A stretch of 64,000 nt of DNA from Pseudomonas marginalis. Its GTDB lineage: Bacteria; Pseudomonadota; Gammaproteobacteria; Pseudomonadales; Pseudomonadaceae. Location of the stretch: contig NZ_VTFG01000002.1 of the NCBI RefSeq assembly GCF_008692035.1, forward strand, positions 372,001 through 436,000, in the 5' to 3' direction. Shown here piece by piece: positions 17,420 to 26,650 of this stretch. Numbering within the stretch: the stretch's first letter is position 1; each line of letters begins with the position of its first letter. The notes below the pieces were generated by a model. It worked only from the letters and a program-made list of their open reading frames with translations. It had not been told where the DNA came from and did no database searches. A program made the position numbers and the translations under genes.

Positions 17420-17815
17420 ATGCCCCACTACCCCTTTCGGATCCTGTTGGTGGAGGACCATCCCTTTCAGCTCCTCGCCACCCAATGCCTGCTGAGAAGC
17501 TTCGGCTTCGAGCACCTGGCCCCGGCCGAAAACGCCGAGCAGGCGATCCGTTTGATGACCCAGGCCGAGGCGCCCTTCGACATCATCCTCTGTGACCAGT
17601 GCCTGCCCGACCTGCCCGGGCTTGAATTGATTGAAATCGCCAGTCGCCAATGCTTTATCAAGGCCGCCATCCTGCTCAGCGGACTTCCCGAGGCAGAACT
17701 TTCAGCGTTGCAAACCCAAGCCCTCAAACGTGGCCTGCCCTTGCTCGGCTACTTGCCAAAGCCGTTGAATAAAGATGAGCTTGAACATTTGACCCATACA
17801 TTACTCACGTTATAA
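17420..17815 (+). CDS. Stand-alone response regulator receiver protein
   Basis: The 131-residue protein consists of one receiver domain: acidic pocket LLVEDH, phospho-acceptor Asp59 in IILCDQCLPDLPG, and the conserved Lys in YLPKPLN. No output domain follows. It sits just upstream of an EvgA-like regulator and an EvgS-like hybrid kinase with the same orientation, so it could be a phosphate sink or an adaptor for that system. The ATG (MPHYPFRILLV) could be preceded by an in-frame GTG at 17411. Confidence 0.87.
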   Translation: MPHYPFRILLVEDHPFQLLATQCLLRSFGFEHLAPAENAEQAIRLMTQAEAPFDIILCDQCLPDLPGLELIEIASRQCFIKAAILLSGLPEAELSALQTQALKRGLPLLGYLPKPLNKDELEHLTHTLLTL

Positions 17816-18071
17816 ATGTAGGACTTTAAACAGATCGACCGGTCGGAAAAATCGCGCATAACCACCGTAAAGTCCTTGCCATGTTCCTTCGGCCCATGCC
17901 CCTGCGGAACCTTGGCCTCTTGCGTTACAGCTCCTTAGAGACAGGTAGGCTTTTACCTTTTTTAATGTAGGAACTTTCCTGTTTTATACCTGCCACCCCC
18001 CAAGTTCATGCTTACCCATCGGCTTCTGAGCTAATGTGCCCGCTTTATTTGTACTTGCATGGAATATGATC
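17816..18071. promoter_or_regulatory. AT-rich control region of the EvgA-like gene with TGTAGGA repeats
   Basis: This 256-base gap holds two copies of AATGTAGGA(A)CTTT (17815-17827 and 17965-17977). The first is mirrored by TAAAGTCCT at 17868-17876, making an inverted repeat with AGGACTTTA (17820-17828). The second continues into TTTCCTG, making TAGGAA-CT-TTCCTG. A further inverted repeat AGGTA...TACCT lies at 17943-17958. TGTAGGAA resembles the half-site of EvgA, so autoregulation by the downstream regulator is plausible but not shown. Confidence 0.45.
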
Positions 18072-18692
18072 ATGAATACAGTTTTTATTATTGACGACCA
18101 TCCGGTGATAAGACTTGCCATACGAATGTTGTTGGAACATGAAGAAAACTTCAAAGTAGTCGGCGAAACGGATAACGGATGCGACGCCATACAAATGGTC
18201 CGCGAATGCATGCCGGACCTGATCATCCTCGACATCAGCATTCCAAAACTCGACGGACTGGAAGTGCTTTGCCGATTCAACGCCATGAACGCGTCGATGA
18301 AAACCCTGGTGCTGACGGCTCAATCCCCCACCCTGTTTGCCACGCGTTGCATGCGTTCGGGAGCCGATGGCTACGTGTGCAAGGAAGGTGACCTGAGCGA
18401 ACTGATGAGCGCCATCCGCGCTGTACTGTCCGGTTATAACTACTTCCCCAGCCAAGCCTTGAACCCCAACGATGAGGCCTGCAAGGAACTTGAACTGTTC
18501 AAGGCGGTTAACGACCGGGAGTTGATGGTACTGCAACTTTTTGCACAAGGCCGCACCAACAAGGAAATAGCCAAAGGTATGTTCCTGAGCAATAAAACAG
18601 TAAGTACTTATAAAAAGAGACTGATGCAGAAACTTCAAGCCAAGTCCTTGGTAGAACTTATCGAGATGGCAAAACGGAACGCGCTAGTGTGA
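18072..18692 (+). CDS. NarL/LuxR-family response regulator (EvgA/BvgA-like)
   Basis: The 206-residue protein has an N-terminal receiver (VFIIDDHPVIRLAIR, phospho-acceptor Asp54 in LIILDISIPKLDG) and a C-terminal LuxR-type helix-turn-helix (about residues 145-200: FAQGRTNKEIAKGMFLS, then NKTVSTYKKRLMQKL). The opening closely follows BvgA/EvgA. GGAAT six bases upstream supports ATG 18072; an in-frame ATG is also at 18066. Its stop overlaps the GTG of the hybrid kinase, so the pair is one operon. It probably activates transcription after phosphotransfer from the kinase HPt domain. Confidence 0.93.
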   Translation: MNTVFIIDDHPVIRLAIRMLLEHEENFKVVGETDNGCDAIQMVRECMPDLIILDISIPKLDGLEVLCRFNAMNASMKTLVLTAQSPTLFATRCMRSGADGYVCKEGDLSELMSAIRAVLSGYNYFPSQALNPNDEACKELELFKAVNDRELMVLQLFAQGRTNKEIAKGMFLSNKTVSTYKKRLMQKLQAKSLVELIEMAKRNALV

Positions 18693-21600
18693 GAAACCGG
18701 ATGCCCAGGCGTATAAAGGACTATTTGATTATATTGAGTGCCGGTTTGTGCTTCAGCACCGCCGTGCCTGCCACCCCTCCAGCAAGCCCGGAGCATTTCA
18801 ACCTTTTGAGTCGTGCGAGCTCCGTGCAGCTGGAACCCTACCTGAACAAGGCCCAGCGCCAATGGCTCCAGAACAAACGCGAACTGGTACTGGGCGCGGC
18901 GTTTCCTGACTACCCGCCTTTTGACCTCACCTCCAGCGGGCGTGACTATGAGGGACTCACCGCCGACTACGCCGGCTTGCTGGCAATGGCGCTGGACGTA
19001 CCGGTAAAAGTGTTGCGCTACCCCTCCCGAGAGGCCGCCATTCATGCCCTCGAAGCGGGTGAAATCGATTTACTGGGTTCCTCCAACAGCTTTGAAGCGG
19101 CAAATCCCAGCCTGACCCTGTCGGAGCCGTACGCCGTGGACCGGCCAGTGCTGGTGACCCGCGAAGGCGAAACCCGCAGCCTGGCTGATGGGCTGGCCGG
19201 CATGCGCCTGGCACTGGTCTATCACTATCTGCCACTGCACGAAGTGGAAAGGCTCTACCCCAAGGCAATCATCCGTGCCTATCCTTCTTATCAAAACGCC
19301 TTGAATGCAGTGGCCTTCGACCAGGCAGACGTCTTTCTCGGCGATACCATTTCCACCCACTACATGATCAACAAGGGTTACCTGAAAAACATTCGCATGG
19401 CGAACTTCGGCAAACATGAAGCCTATGGATTCAGCTTTGCCATGCCCCAGGAACAGCAGACGCTGTTGAGCATCGTCGACGCCGTCCTGAGGGCCGTGCC
19501 CGCTGCCGAACGGGAAACCATTGCCAAACGCTGGAGTGCTGGCAGCGACATCCTCCTGACCGACCAAAAGCTGCAACTGACCCTTCGCGAAGAACGTTGG
19601 CTGAGGGAAAACCCGGTCGTCAAAGTGATCGTGAACCCTACCTTTGCGCCGCTGACCTTCTTCGACGCCGATGGCAATTTTCGCGGCATTACCGCCGACC
19701 TGCTGGAACTGATTCGCCTGCGCACCGGGCTGCGCTTCGAGATCCAGCGCGGGCGTGATGTGAACACCATGATCGAGCATGTAGAGAGCGGCAAAGCGGA
19801 CATCGTCGGCGCAATCATCCCCAGCGTCGAGCGAGAAGCCCAACTGAACTTCAGTCGTCCCTACCTGGAAAACTCCTACGTGATGCTGACACGCAAGGAC
19901 GGCCAGGCCCCCACAGGCCTTGAGGAAATGGAGGGCAAGCGCCTGGCGATCACGCAGGGCAGTCCGCTGAAAAAATTCCTGCGTGAGCACTTCCCAAAGA
20001 TTCAGCTGGTAGATACCGGCGACACGTTCAAGTCAGCCGAACTGCTGGTACAAGGCCATGTAGAGGGCGCGGTGAATACCCTGGTGGTCGCCAATTACTT
20101 CCTGTCCTCGCAGATACTCCAGGACAAGATCCAAATCAGCTTCAGCATCGGCACGATGCCGGCCACCTTCGGGCTGGCGACGTCCCGCAGCGCCACCGAG
20201 CTCAGCTCGATTCTCGACAAGGCGTTGCTCAGCATCGCCCCGGACGAACTCGGCGTGATCAACAGTCGTTGGCGCGGTTATACCGCGGCCTCGGACAGTT
20301 ACTGGCGCGACTATCACCAACTGATTGCGCGCATCGTCATCGGGACCGGCCTGCTGCTGCTGATTTCCCTGAGCTGGAACGCGTACATGCGCCGCCAGAT
20401 CAAGCACCGGAAAATGGCCGAGCGCGCCCTCAATGATCAGTTCGAGTTCATGCGCGCCCTGGTCAATGAAACCCCGCACCCGATCTACGTACGTGACAAC
20501 AAGGGCCTGCTGCAGACCTGCAACGACAGTTACCTGCAGGCGTTCGACGTCAAGCGCGAGGACGTGATAGGTAAAAGCGCGGTCCAGATCAGCACAGCCC
20601 TTGCAGTCGAGGCGGCGCAATACCATGCCGACTATCAGCGCGTGGTGGCCGAGGGCAACCCGCTGATCCTGGACCGCACCCTGCATATTCGCGGAAAAAA
20701 ACTGACGATCTACCACTGGATCCTGCCGTACCGCGACTCCGTCGGTGAAGTCCAGGGCATCATCGGTGGCTGGATCGATATCAGTGAACGACGCCAGTTG
20801 TTCGACGAACTCCGCACCGCCAAGGAGCGAGCCGACGAAGCCAATCGGGCCAAGAGCACGTTCCTCGCCACCATGAGCCACGAAATCCGCACGCCGATGA
20901 ACGCGGTGATCGGCATGCTCGAGCTGACCCTCAAGCGGGCGGACCAGGGCCACCTCGACCGCCCGGCCATCGAAGTCGCCTACAACTCGGCCAAGGATCT
21001 GCTGGAGCTTATCGGCGACATCCTGGACATCGCGCGGATTGAATCCGGGCGCCTCAGCCTGGCACCGGAACGCGTCAACCTGAGGGAGGTGATCGAGTCG
21101 GTGGTGCGTGTCTTCGACGGCCTGGCACGCCAGAAGACCCTTAGCCTGTTGCTGGAGTTCACGCCTGATCTGGAGCACACCGAAGTGCTGATCGACCCGC
21201 TGCGCTTCAAGCAGGTGCTGTCCAACCTGATCAGCAACGCCATCAAGTTCACCGAACGTGGCCAGGTAAAGATCAAGGTGGAAGTATCGGCCACCGAACT
21301 GCCGCAGCAGGTCGAGATGAAACTGGTGGTGGAGGACACCGGCATCGGTATCAGCCGGGACGACCAGATGCGCCTGTTCGAACCCTTTGCCCAGGCGGAC
21401 AACTCAGGACAGCTGGCCAGGAGCGGTGCGGGCCTCGGGCTGGTGATCTGTCGCAGCCTGTGCGCGATGATGGGCGGGCAACTGAGCCTGAGCAGCGTGC
21501 CCATGGTGGGCACCCAGGTGCATGTGAGCCTGAAGATGAATCGCCTGCAGGCGCTGCAGGTGGCCGAAGAACTCAAGCCCGCCGAGACCTCGAACGTGCC

Positions 21601-22336
21601 GGTGCTCAATGTGCTGGTGGTGGACGATCATCCGGCGAATCGCCTGTTGATGTGCCAGCAGCTCGGCTACCTGGGCCATCAGTACACCGCCGCCCAGAAC
21701 GGCGCCTCCGGCTTCCAGGCCTGGCGCCAGGAGCACTTTGACCTGGTGATCGCCGATTGCAACATGCCGATCATGAATGGCTACGAACTGAGTCGTTCGA
21801 TCCGCGAATACGAGGAGCGCGAACAACTGACGCCTTGCGTGGTACTGGGTTTTACCGCCAATGCCCAGCCCGAAGAGAAACAACGCTGTGCGCAGGCGGG
21901 CATGAATGACTGCCTGTTCAAACCCATCAACCTTACGGCGCTGGAGCTGCAACTGGCGAAGATCAGTCCTCAACCCAGCGGCATGACCCTGGACATCGGC
22001 AACTTCGAGGCCCTTACCGGTGGCGATCCACACATGAGCCGCCTCTTGCTGGAGGAGTTGCTGAGCAGCAGTCGCCAGGATCGCCAGGAGTTGGTTGCAC
22101 TGATCGCTGCGCAGGCCTTGCCCGAAGAGATCATCGAACAGGCTCACAAGATCAAGGGGGCCGCGCGCATCGTTCAAGCCTCTGCGCTGGCCTCGCAATG
22201 CGAAGCCGTCGAACAGGCCTGTGCCCGGGGCGATGATCGGCCCCTGATCGAAGCGGGTGTGAAATCCCTGGAGAAGTTGATGCTGGAGTTGGAGAGGATG
22301 CTGCAAGTGCGGCTTGACGAACTGGATGGCCGATAA
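18689..22336 (+). CDS. EvgS/BvgS-type hybrid sensor histidine kinase
   Basis: The 1215-residue unorthodox kinase has a signal peptide and two tandem periplasmic solute-binding (venus flytrap) domains (about 64-290 and 305-530). A membrane helix (about 545-567) and a PAS domain (about 585-700) follow. Then come HisKA with His731 (FLATMSHEIRTPMN), an ATPase domain (NLISNAIKFTERG), a receiver with Asp1023 (LVIADCNMPIMNG) and an HPt domain with His1153 (AHKIKGAAR). All four phosphorelay residues are present. It should sense a small ligand or redox state in the periplasm and drive the adjacent regulator. The GTG start overlaps the regulator stop. Confidence 0.95.
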   Translation: MRNRMPRRIKDYLIILSAGLCFSTAVPATPPASPEHFNLLSRASSVQLEPYLNKAQRQWLQNKRELVLGAAFPDYPPFDLTSSGRDYEGLTADYAGLLAMALDVPVKVLRYPSREAAIHALEAGEIDLLGSSNSFEAANPSLTLSEPYAVDRPVLVTREGETRSLADGLAGMRLALVYHYLPLHEVERLYPKAIIRAYPSYQNALNAVAFDQADVFLGDTISTHYMINKGYLKNIRMANFGKHEAYGFSFAMPQEQQTLLSIVDAVLRAVPAAERETIAKRWSAGSDILLTDQKLQLTLREERWLRENPVVKVIVNPTFAPLTFFDADGNFRGITADLLELIRLRTGLRFEIQRGRDVNTMIEHVESGKADIVGAIIPSVEREAQLNFSRPYLENSYVMLTRKDGQAPTGLEEMEGKRLAITQGSPLKKFLREHFPKIQLVDTGDTFKSAELLVQGHVEGAVNTLVVANYFLSSQILQDKIQISFSIGTMPATFGLATSRSATELSSILDKALLSIAPDELGVINSRWRGYTAASDSYWRDYHQLIARIVIGTGLLLLISLSWNAYMRRQIKHRKMAERALNDQFEFMRALVNETPHPIYVRDNKGLLQTCNDSYLQAFDVKREDVIGKSAVQISTALAVEAAQYHADYQRVVAEGNPLILDRTLHIRGKKLTIYHWILPYRDSVGEVQGIIGGWIDISERRQLFDELRTAKERADEANRAKSTFLATMSHEIRTPMNAVIGMLELTLKRADQGHLDRPAIEVAYNSAKDLLELIGDILDIARIESGRLSLAPERVNLREVIESVVRVFDGLARQKTLSLLLEFTPDLEHTEVLIDPLRFKQVLSNLISNAIKFTERGQVKIKVEVSATELPQQVEMKLVVEDTGIGISRDDQMRLFEPFAQADNSGQLARSGAGLGLVICRSLCAMMGGQLSLSSVPMVGTQVHVSLKMNRLQALQVAEELKPAETSNVPVLNVLVVDDHPANRLLMCQQLGYLGHQYTAAQNGASGFQAWRQEHFDLVIADCNMPIMNGYELSRSIREYEEREQLTPCVVLGFTANAQPEEKQRCAQAGMNDCLFKPINLTALELQLAKISPQPSGMTLDIGNFEALTGGDPHMSRLLLEELLSSSRQDRQELVALIAAQALPEEIIEQAHKIKGAARIVQASALASQCEAVEQACARGDDRPLIEAGVKSLEKLMLELERMLQVRLDELDGR

Positions 22337-22363
22337 GGGGCGGGGCTGCGCCCCCTATTTCGA

Positions 22364-22846
22364 TCAGCAGTCGGTCAAACGCAGGAAAATCGCCGCCAGC
22401 TGTTCGATACCGGCCTGATCCTGGGGGGTAAAGCGGGCCAACGACGGGCTATCGAGGTCAAGGACACCAATCAATGCGCCGTCCTTGACCAGTGGCACCA
22501 CCAGTTCGCTGTTGGACGCGCTGTCACAGGCGATATGCCCGGGGAACGCGTGCACATCGTCTACTCGCTGGGTTTGCCGCGAGGCCGCGGCCGCGCCGCA
22601 CACCCCACGGCCGAACGGAATACGCACACAGGCGATCTGCCCCTGGAACGGGCCAAGCACCAGCTCTTCATTGCGGTTGAGGTAAAAGCCCGCCCAGTTC
22701 AGGTCATCCAGCTGGCTGAACAGGAAAGCCGAAAACTGGGCGCTGTTGGCGATGAAATCACGCTCATCGGCCAGCAGCGACTCCAGCTGGGCACTCAGCA
22801 GGGCATAGCCACCGAGGCCGGCGCCGGCTTGTTGTAAATCGATCAT
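22364..22846 (-). CDS. Free methionine-(R)-sulfoxide reductase, GAF type
   Basis: The 160-residue GAF-domain enzyme reduces free Met-R-sulfoxide. The three family cysteines are present: Cys73 and Cys83 (ACVRIPFGRGVCG) and Cys107 (HIACDSASNSE). The DDLNWAGFYL and ELVVPLVKDGALIGVLDLDS segments match the family closely. Its ATG overlaps the stop of the upstream AAA gene in ATGA. Confidence 0.93.
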   Translation of the reverse strand: MIDLQQAGAGLGGYALLSAQLESLLADERDFIANSAQFSAFLFSQLDDLNWAGFYLNRNEELVLGPFQGQIACVRIPFGRGVCGAAAASRQTQRVDDVHAFPGHIACDSASNSELVVPLVKDGALIGVLDLDSPSLARFTPQDQAGIEQLAAIFLRLTDC

Positions 22847-23733
22847 GGTTGACGCTCCAGCAATTTAAGACCCACCCAGTAACGGGCGAATTGATACGCG
22901 CAACGACCGTTGCGGTTGCCGCGCCCGGTGGCCCAGCGCACGGCAAGAATGTCGAGGTCCTCATCGCGCTGCCACTGCAAACCCGCCTTGTTCGCCAGCT
23001 CACCGATCCAGTGCTCGACCACGTCCAGGAAATGTTCCTGGGTGAACGGGTAGAACGACAGCCACAAGCCAAAGCGGTCGGACAAGGCAATCTTGTCTTC
23101 CACCGCCTCGCTTGGGTGCAACTCACCGTCCACGCGCTTCCAGTTATCGTTGTCGCTCTGGTTTTCCGGCACCAGGTGGCGGCGGTTGGACGTGGCATAC
23201 AGCAGCACGTTTTCAGGGGCCTGTTCCAGGGAGCCATCCAGCACGCTCTTGAGTACCCGATAGTCGCCTTCGCCGGCTTCGAACGACAAGTCGTCGCAGA
23301 ACAGGATGAAACGTTGCGGCAACTTGAGCAATTGCTCGACCACACGCGGCAGGTCGGCCAAGTGGTCACGCTCGATTTCGATCAGGCGCAGACCGGCCTT
23401 GGCGTGTTGAGCGAGCAAAGCGCGCACCATGGACGATTTACCGGTGCCCCGCGAACCCCACAGCAACGCATGGTTGGCAGGCAGGCCATCCAGGAACTGC
23501 TGGGTGTTGCGCGCCAGGGTTTCACGTTGCTTGTCCACGCCGATCAGGTCGGACAAGCGCATGTCCAGGCTCACGTCCAGCGGCAACAGGAAGCCACTGC
23601 GGCCCTCGCGCTGCCAACGGGCGGCCAGGCACTGGTTCCAGTCGATGGTTTGGCGCGGCGCGGGCAACAAGGGTTCCAGGCGGGCGAGCACGGCATCGGC
23701 TCGCTCCAGAAAGGCACTCAATCGAGAATCCAC
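22843..23733 (-). CDS. DUF815-type AAA ATPase
   Basis: The 296-residue protein has a P-loop (LLWGSRGTGKSSMVRAL) and a Walker B-like FILFCDDLSFE, followed by a sensor-like YATSNRRHLVPE. This matches the DUF815 family of uncharacterised AAA proteins. Its substrate is unknown. The start is set at GTG 23733, since AGAGGAA sits six bases upstream; a longer reading to 23778 lacks a site. It is coupled to the fRMsr gene downstream. Confidence 0.9.
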   Translation of the reverse strand: MDSRLSAFLERADAVLARLEPLLPAPRQTIDWNQCLAARWQREGRSGFLLPLDVSLDMRLSDLIGVDKQRETLARNTQQFLDGLPANHALLWGSRGTGKSSMVRALLAQHAKAGLRLIEIERDHLADLPRVVEQLLKLPQRFILFCDDLSFEAGEGDYRVLKSVLDGSLEQAPENVLLYATSNRRHLVPENQSDNDNWKRVDGELHPSEAVEDKIALSDRFGLWLSFYPFTQEHFLDVVEHWIGELANKAGLQWQRDEDLDILAVRWATGRGNRNGRCAYQFARYWVGLKLLERQP

Positions 23734-23895
23734 GATTATTCCTCTGGCAAGTTCTTGCAAAAGATGGCGTATTGGCAACCCTGCGACAGACCGCTTGGGG
23801 CTGCGTAAAAACGATTCATGCCGGGCAGGCCTGGGCGTGTGGATGTTCAGCTATGCTTGCCGGGCGAAGGGAAACGTGAAGTGGTTCAACACTCA

Positions 23896-26205
23896 ATGGA
23901 TATCAAGTTCGCCCACCGCTTGTCTTATAAACAAGCCAGATTGACGGTGCTGGTCGGTTTCGTCTTGGGAACCTTGCTCAGCCTGATCCAAATCGGCATT
24001 GATTATGCCAGCGAAGACGCATCCATCAACCGCGAAATACGTTCGCTGATCGAAATCAGCCATAACCCCGCGTCACGTATCGCCTACAACATCGATGCCG
24101 AACTGGCCCAGGAACTGACCCTGGGCCTGCTGCACTCCCCCGCCATCATTCGCGCGCAGTTGATCGACAACAATGGCGTGGTGCTGGCCGATGTCGACCG
24201 GCCACGCAAGGAAAGCACCTACCGCCCTATCAGTGACTTCATGTTTGGCGCCAACCGCCAGTTCGAAGACCAACTGTTCCTGAGCCACATGCCCAACGAG
24301 TCACTTGGCGTACTGCGCCTGGACGTCGACACCTACGCCTTTGGCAGCCGGTTCCTGCGCCGCGCCGAGATCACCCTGCTCAACGGGTTCGCACGCAGCC
24401 TGTTGCTGACCGGGATTCTGCTGGGCCTGTTCTACGTCATGCTGACCCAACCGCTGGTGCGCATTATTCGTGAGCTGAGCACCCGCAAGCAGGCACGCCT
24501 GGACTGCCCGCCGGGGCATGAGCACGATGAAATCGGGGTGCTGGTGGACGTCGCCAACCAGCAATTCGAAAACATGGAAACCGAAATCCAGCAGCGCCGC
24601 CACGCCGAGGATCGGCTGACCGAATACCTGGGGCAACTGGAACATATCGTGTCCGCGCGCACCCTTGAACTCAAGGCCAGCAACCAGCGGCTGACCCAGT
24701 CCAACGATGAGCTGGAAGCCGCCAAGATGCATGCATTGGGCATGGCCCAGGCCCGGGCGGCCTTCCTGGCGAACATGAGCCACGAAATCCGCACCCCGCT
24801 CAACGGCCTGCTGGGCATGATCGCACTGTCGCTGGACAGCCCGTTGAACGCCGAACAACGCCAGCAACTGTCTATCGCCCATGACTCCGGCAAAGTGCTG
24901 GTGGAACTGCTCAACGATATTCTCGACCTGTCCAAGTTCGACGCCGGCCAGTTGGAGCTGGAGCGCATCCCCTTCGACCTCGGCGCGCTGGTGGAAGACA
25001 CCGCCAACCTGTTATCGCAGAACGCCGCACCGAGCGTGGAGCTGAGCTGCCTGATCGACCCGCAGTTCCCGGCCCAGGTGCTCGGTGACCCGACCCGTGT
25101 GCGGCAGATTGTCAGCAACTTGCTCTCCAACGCCTTGAAGTTCACCCGCTTTGGTCGGGTTGATGTGCGCCTGCGTACCCACGACGGCGGCGTACGCATT
25201 GAAGTCTGCGATACCGGCATCGGCATTGCGCAGGAGGCCCAAGTGAAAATCTTCCAACCGTTCACCCAGGCCGGCGCCGGCATCACTCGCCAGTATGGCG
25301 GGACGGGCCTGGGCCTGGCACTGACGCACAACCTGTGCGAAGCGATGAAGGGGCGCTTGAGTATCAGCTCGGAAGTGGGCTTTGGCAGTCAGTTCTGCGC
25401 AGACCTGCCACTGCCGGCCCATTTGCCCGCGGTGCAGCCAGCGCCTCTCAAAGGCGAGGTCATCGCCATCACCAACGCCGGCAGCGGCCTGACAGAGTTG
25501 CTCACGGCCCTGCTGCCCTGCTGGGGACTGTCCCTGCGTTGTTTCACCATGGATGACGATTTGAGCGGGCAAACCCCCGACCTGCTGATTACCGACTGCC
25601 CGGAATGCCTGTTCCGCATACGGCCGGGCATCACCGCGCCCATCCTGCTGGTGACCGCCTATGGCAACTTCATGCCCAGCGAAGAAGTGGCGGCACTGGC
25701 GCCGTTGCACCAACAGGCACGCCCCTTGAGCCGCAACGCGCTGTACCAGATCCTGCAACGCAACTTGCGCACCGACGCGCACCTGGTGCTTGACCCCGTC
25801 CAACTGGATGCCGCACCGCTCGCACATCGGGCGCGCATCCTGCTGGTGGAGGACAACCCGGTCAACCAACTGGTGGCCAAGGGCATGCTCAGCAAACTGG
25901 GCTGCGAAGTGATCGTGGCTGCCCACGGTGGCGAAGCGCTCACGTTTCTTGAACAACAACGCTTCGATATGGTGCTGATGGACTGCAACATGCCGGTGAT
26001 GGATGGCTATGAGGCCAGCCGGCAGATTCGGCGCAGCGGACGCTGGCCGGACCTGCCGATTGTCGCGTTGACCGCCAATGCCCTGTCCGAAGAGCGCGAG
26101 CGCTGCCGTGCGGCGGGGATGAATGATTACCTGGCCAAGCCGTTCCGCCGCGAAGAACTCAATGCCCTGCTGGACTTGTGGGTGCCTGGGACGACAAGTC
26201 TTTAA
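23896..26205 (+). CDS. Hybrid sensor histidine kinase with periplasmic sensor and two receiver-like domains
   Basis: The 769-residue protein has a membrane helix (about 18-37), a periplasmic sensor region (to about 170), a second helix (about 177-198) and a HAMP/coiled-coil linker. HisKA carries His296 (FLANMSHEIRTPLNG), followed by an ATPase domain (NLLSNALKFTRFG, GTGLGLAL). A degenerate receiver (about 525-625, LLITDCPECL) precedes a complete receiver with Asp696 (MVLMDCNMPVMDG). There is no HPt domain, so a separate phosphotransferase such as HptB is needed. No cognate regulator is adjacent. ATG 23896 is preferred, but GTG 23881 is also in frame. Confidence 0.9.
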   Translation: MDIKFAHRLSYKQARLTVLVGFVLGTLLSLIQIGIDYASEDASINREIRSLIEISHNPASRIAYNIDAELAQELTLGLLHSPAIIRAQLIDNNGVVLADVDRPRKESTYRPISDFMFGANRQFEDQLFLSHMPNESLGVLRLDVDTYAFGSRFLRRAEITLLNGFARSLLLTGILLGLFYVMLTQPLVRIIRELSTRKQARLDCPPGHEHDEIGVLVDVANQQFENMETEIQQRRHAEDRLTEYLGQLEHIVSARTLELKASNQRLTQSNDELEAAKMHALGMAQARAAFLANMSHEIRTPLNGLLGMIALSLDSPLNAEQRQQLSIAHDSGKVLVELLNDILDLSKFDAGQLELERIPFDLGALVEDTANLLSQNAAPSVELSCLIDPQFPAQVLGDPTRVRQIVSNLLSNALKFTRFGRVDVRLRTHDGGVRIEVCDTGIGIAQEAQVKIFQPFTQAGAGITRQYGGTGLGLALTHNLCEAMKGRLSISSEVGFGSQFCADLPLPAHLPAVQPAPLKGEVIAITNAGSGLTELLTALLPCWGLSLRCFTMDDDLSGQTPDLLITDCPECLFRIRPGITAPILLVTAYGNFMPSEEVAALAPLHQQARPLSRNALYQILQRNLRTDAHLVLDPVQLDAAPLAHRARILLVEDNPVNQLVAKGMLSKLGCEVIVAAHGGEALTFLEQQRFDMVLMDCNMPVMDGYEASRQIRRSGRWPDLPIVALTANALSEERERCRAAGMNDYLAKPFRREELNALLDLWVPGTTSL

Positions 26206-26650
26206 GCTGCGCAAGCAACTGGTCGAGACCATCGCGCAAGGCATCGGCCTGATTCAGGTCGATGCCGCGATCACACAACAGGCGGGTCTTCAGGCCATGG
26301 GCCTGGTCCCGCAGTTGCACACCGGCCTCGGTCAGGCTCAAGTGCACTTCACGCTCATCCCTGGCACTGCGCCGACGCGTCACTAACTCAAGCTGTTCAA
26401 GGCGCTTGAGCAGCGGCGTCAGCGTGCCCGAGTCGAGCATCAGGCGCTCCCCCAGGGCCTTGACCGTCGGCTGCAGCGCAGGCGTGGCGTGCCACTCCCA
26501 CAACACCAGCATCACTACATATTGCGGGTAGGTCAGACCCAACTGGTCGAGCATCGGCTTATAGGCACGGGTGACAGCGCGTGACGCAGCGTAGAGCTTG
26601 AAACACAGCTGGTTGTCCAGGGCCAGGGACACGCTGGGCAGGTCGGTCAT
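26159..26650 (-). CDS. MarR/OhrR-family peroxide-sensing regulator
   Basis: The 163-residue winged-helix regulator carries the OhrR-type reactive cysteine Cys16 in LDNQLCFKLYAAS and the conserved Tyr pair in LGLTYPQYVVMLVLWE. OhrR proteins leave DNA when the cysteine is oxidised by organic peroxides. Its ATG overlaps the stop of the upstream glutathione peroxidase gene, so both are on one transcript. The 3' end runs 47 bases into the end of the convergent hybrid kinase gene. Confidence 0.9.
   Translation of the reverse strand: MTDLPSVSLALDNQLCFKLYAASRAVTRAYKPMLDQLGLTYPQYVVMLVLWEWHATPALQPTVKALGERLMLDSGTLTPLLKRLEQLELVTRRRSARDEREVHLSLTEAGVQLRDQAHGLKTRLLCDRGIDLNQADALRDGLDQLLAQLKDLSSQAPTSPAGH

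Noticed and set aside
23840..23900. KGNVKWFN, resembling the start of a cold-shock protein
   Set aside because: The match is only a few residues in a frame that does not continue the CspA fold, and the hybrid kinase starts here.
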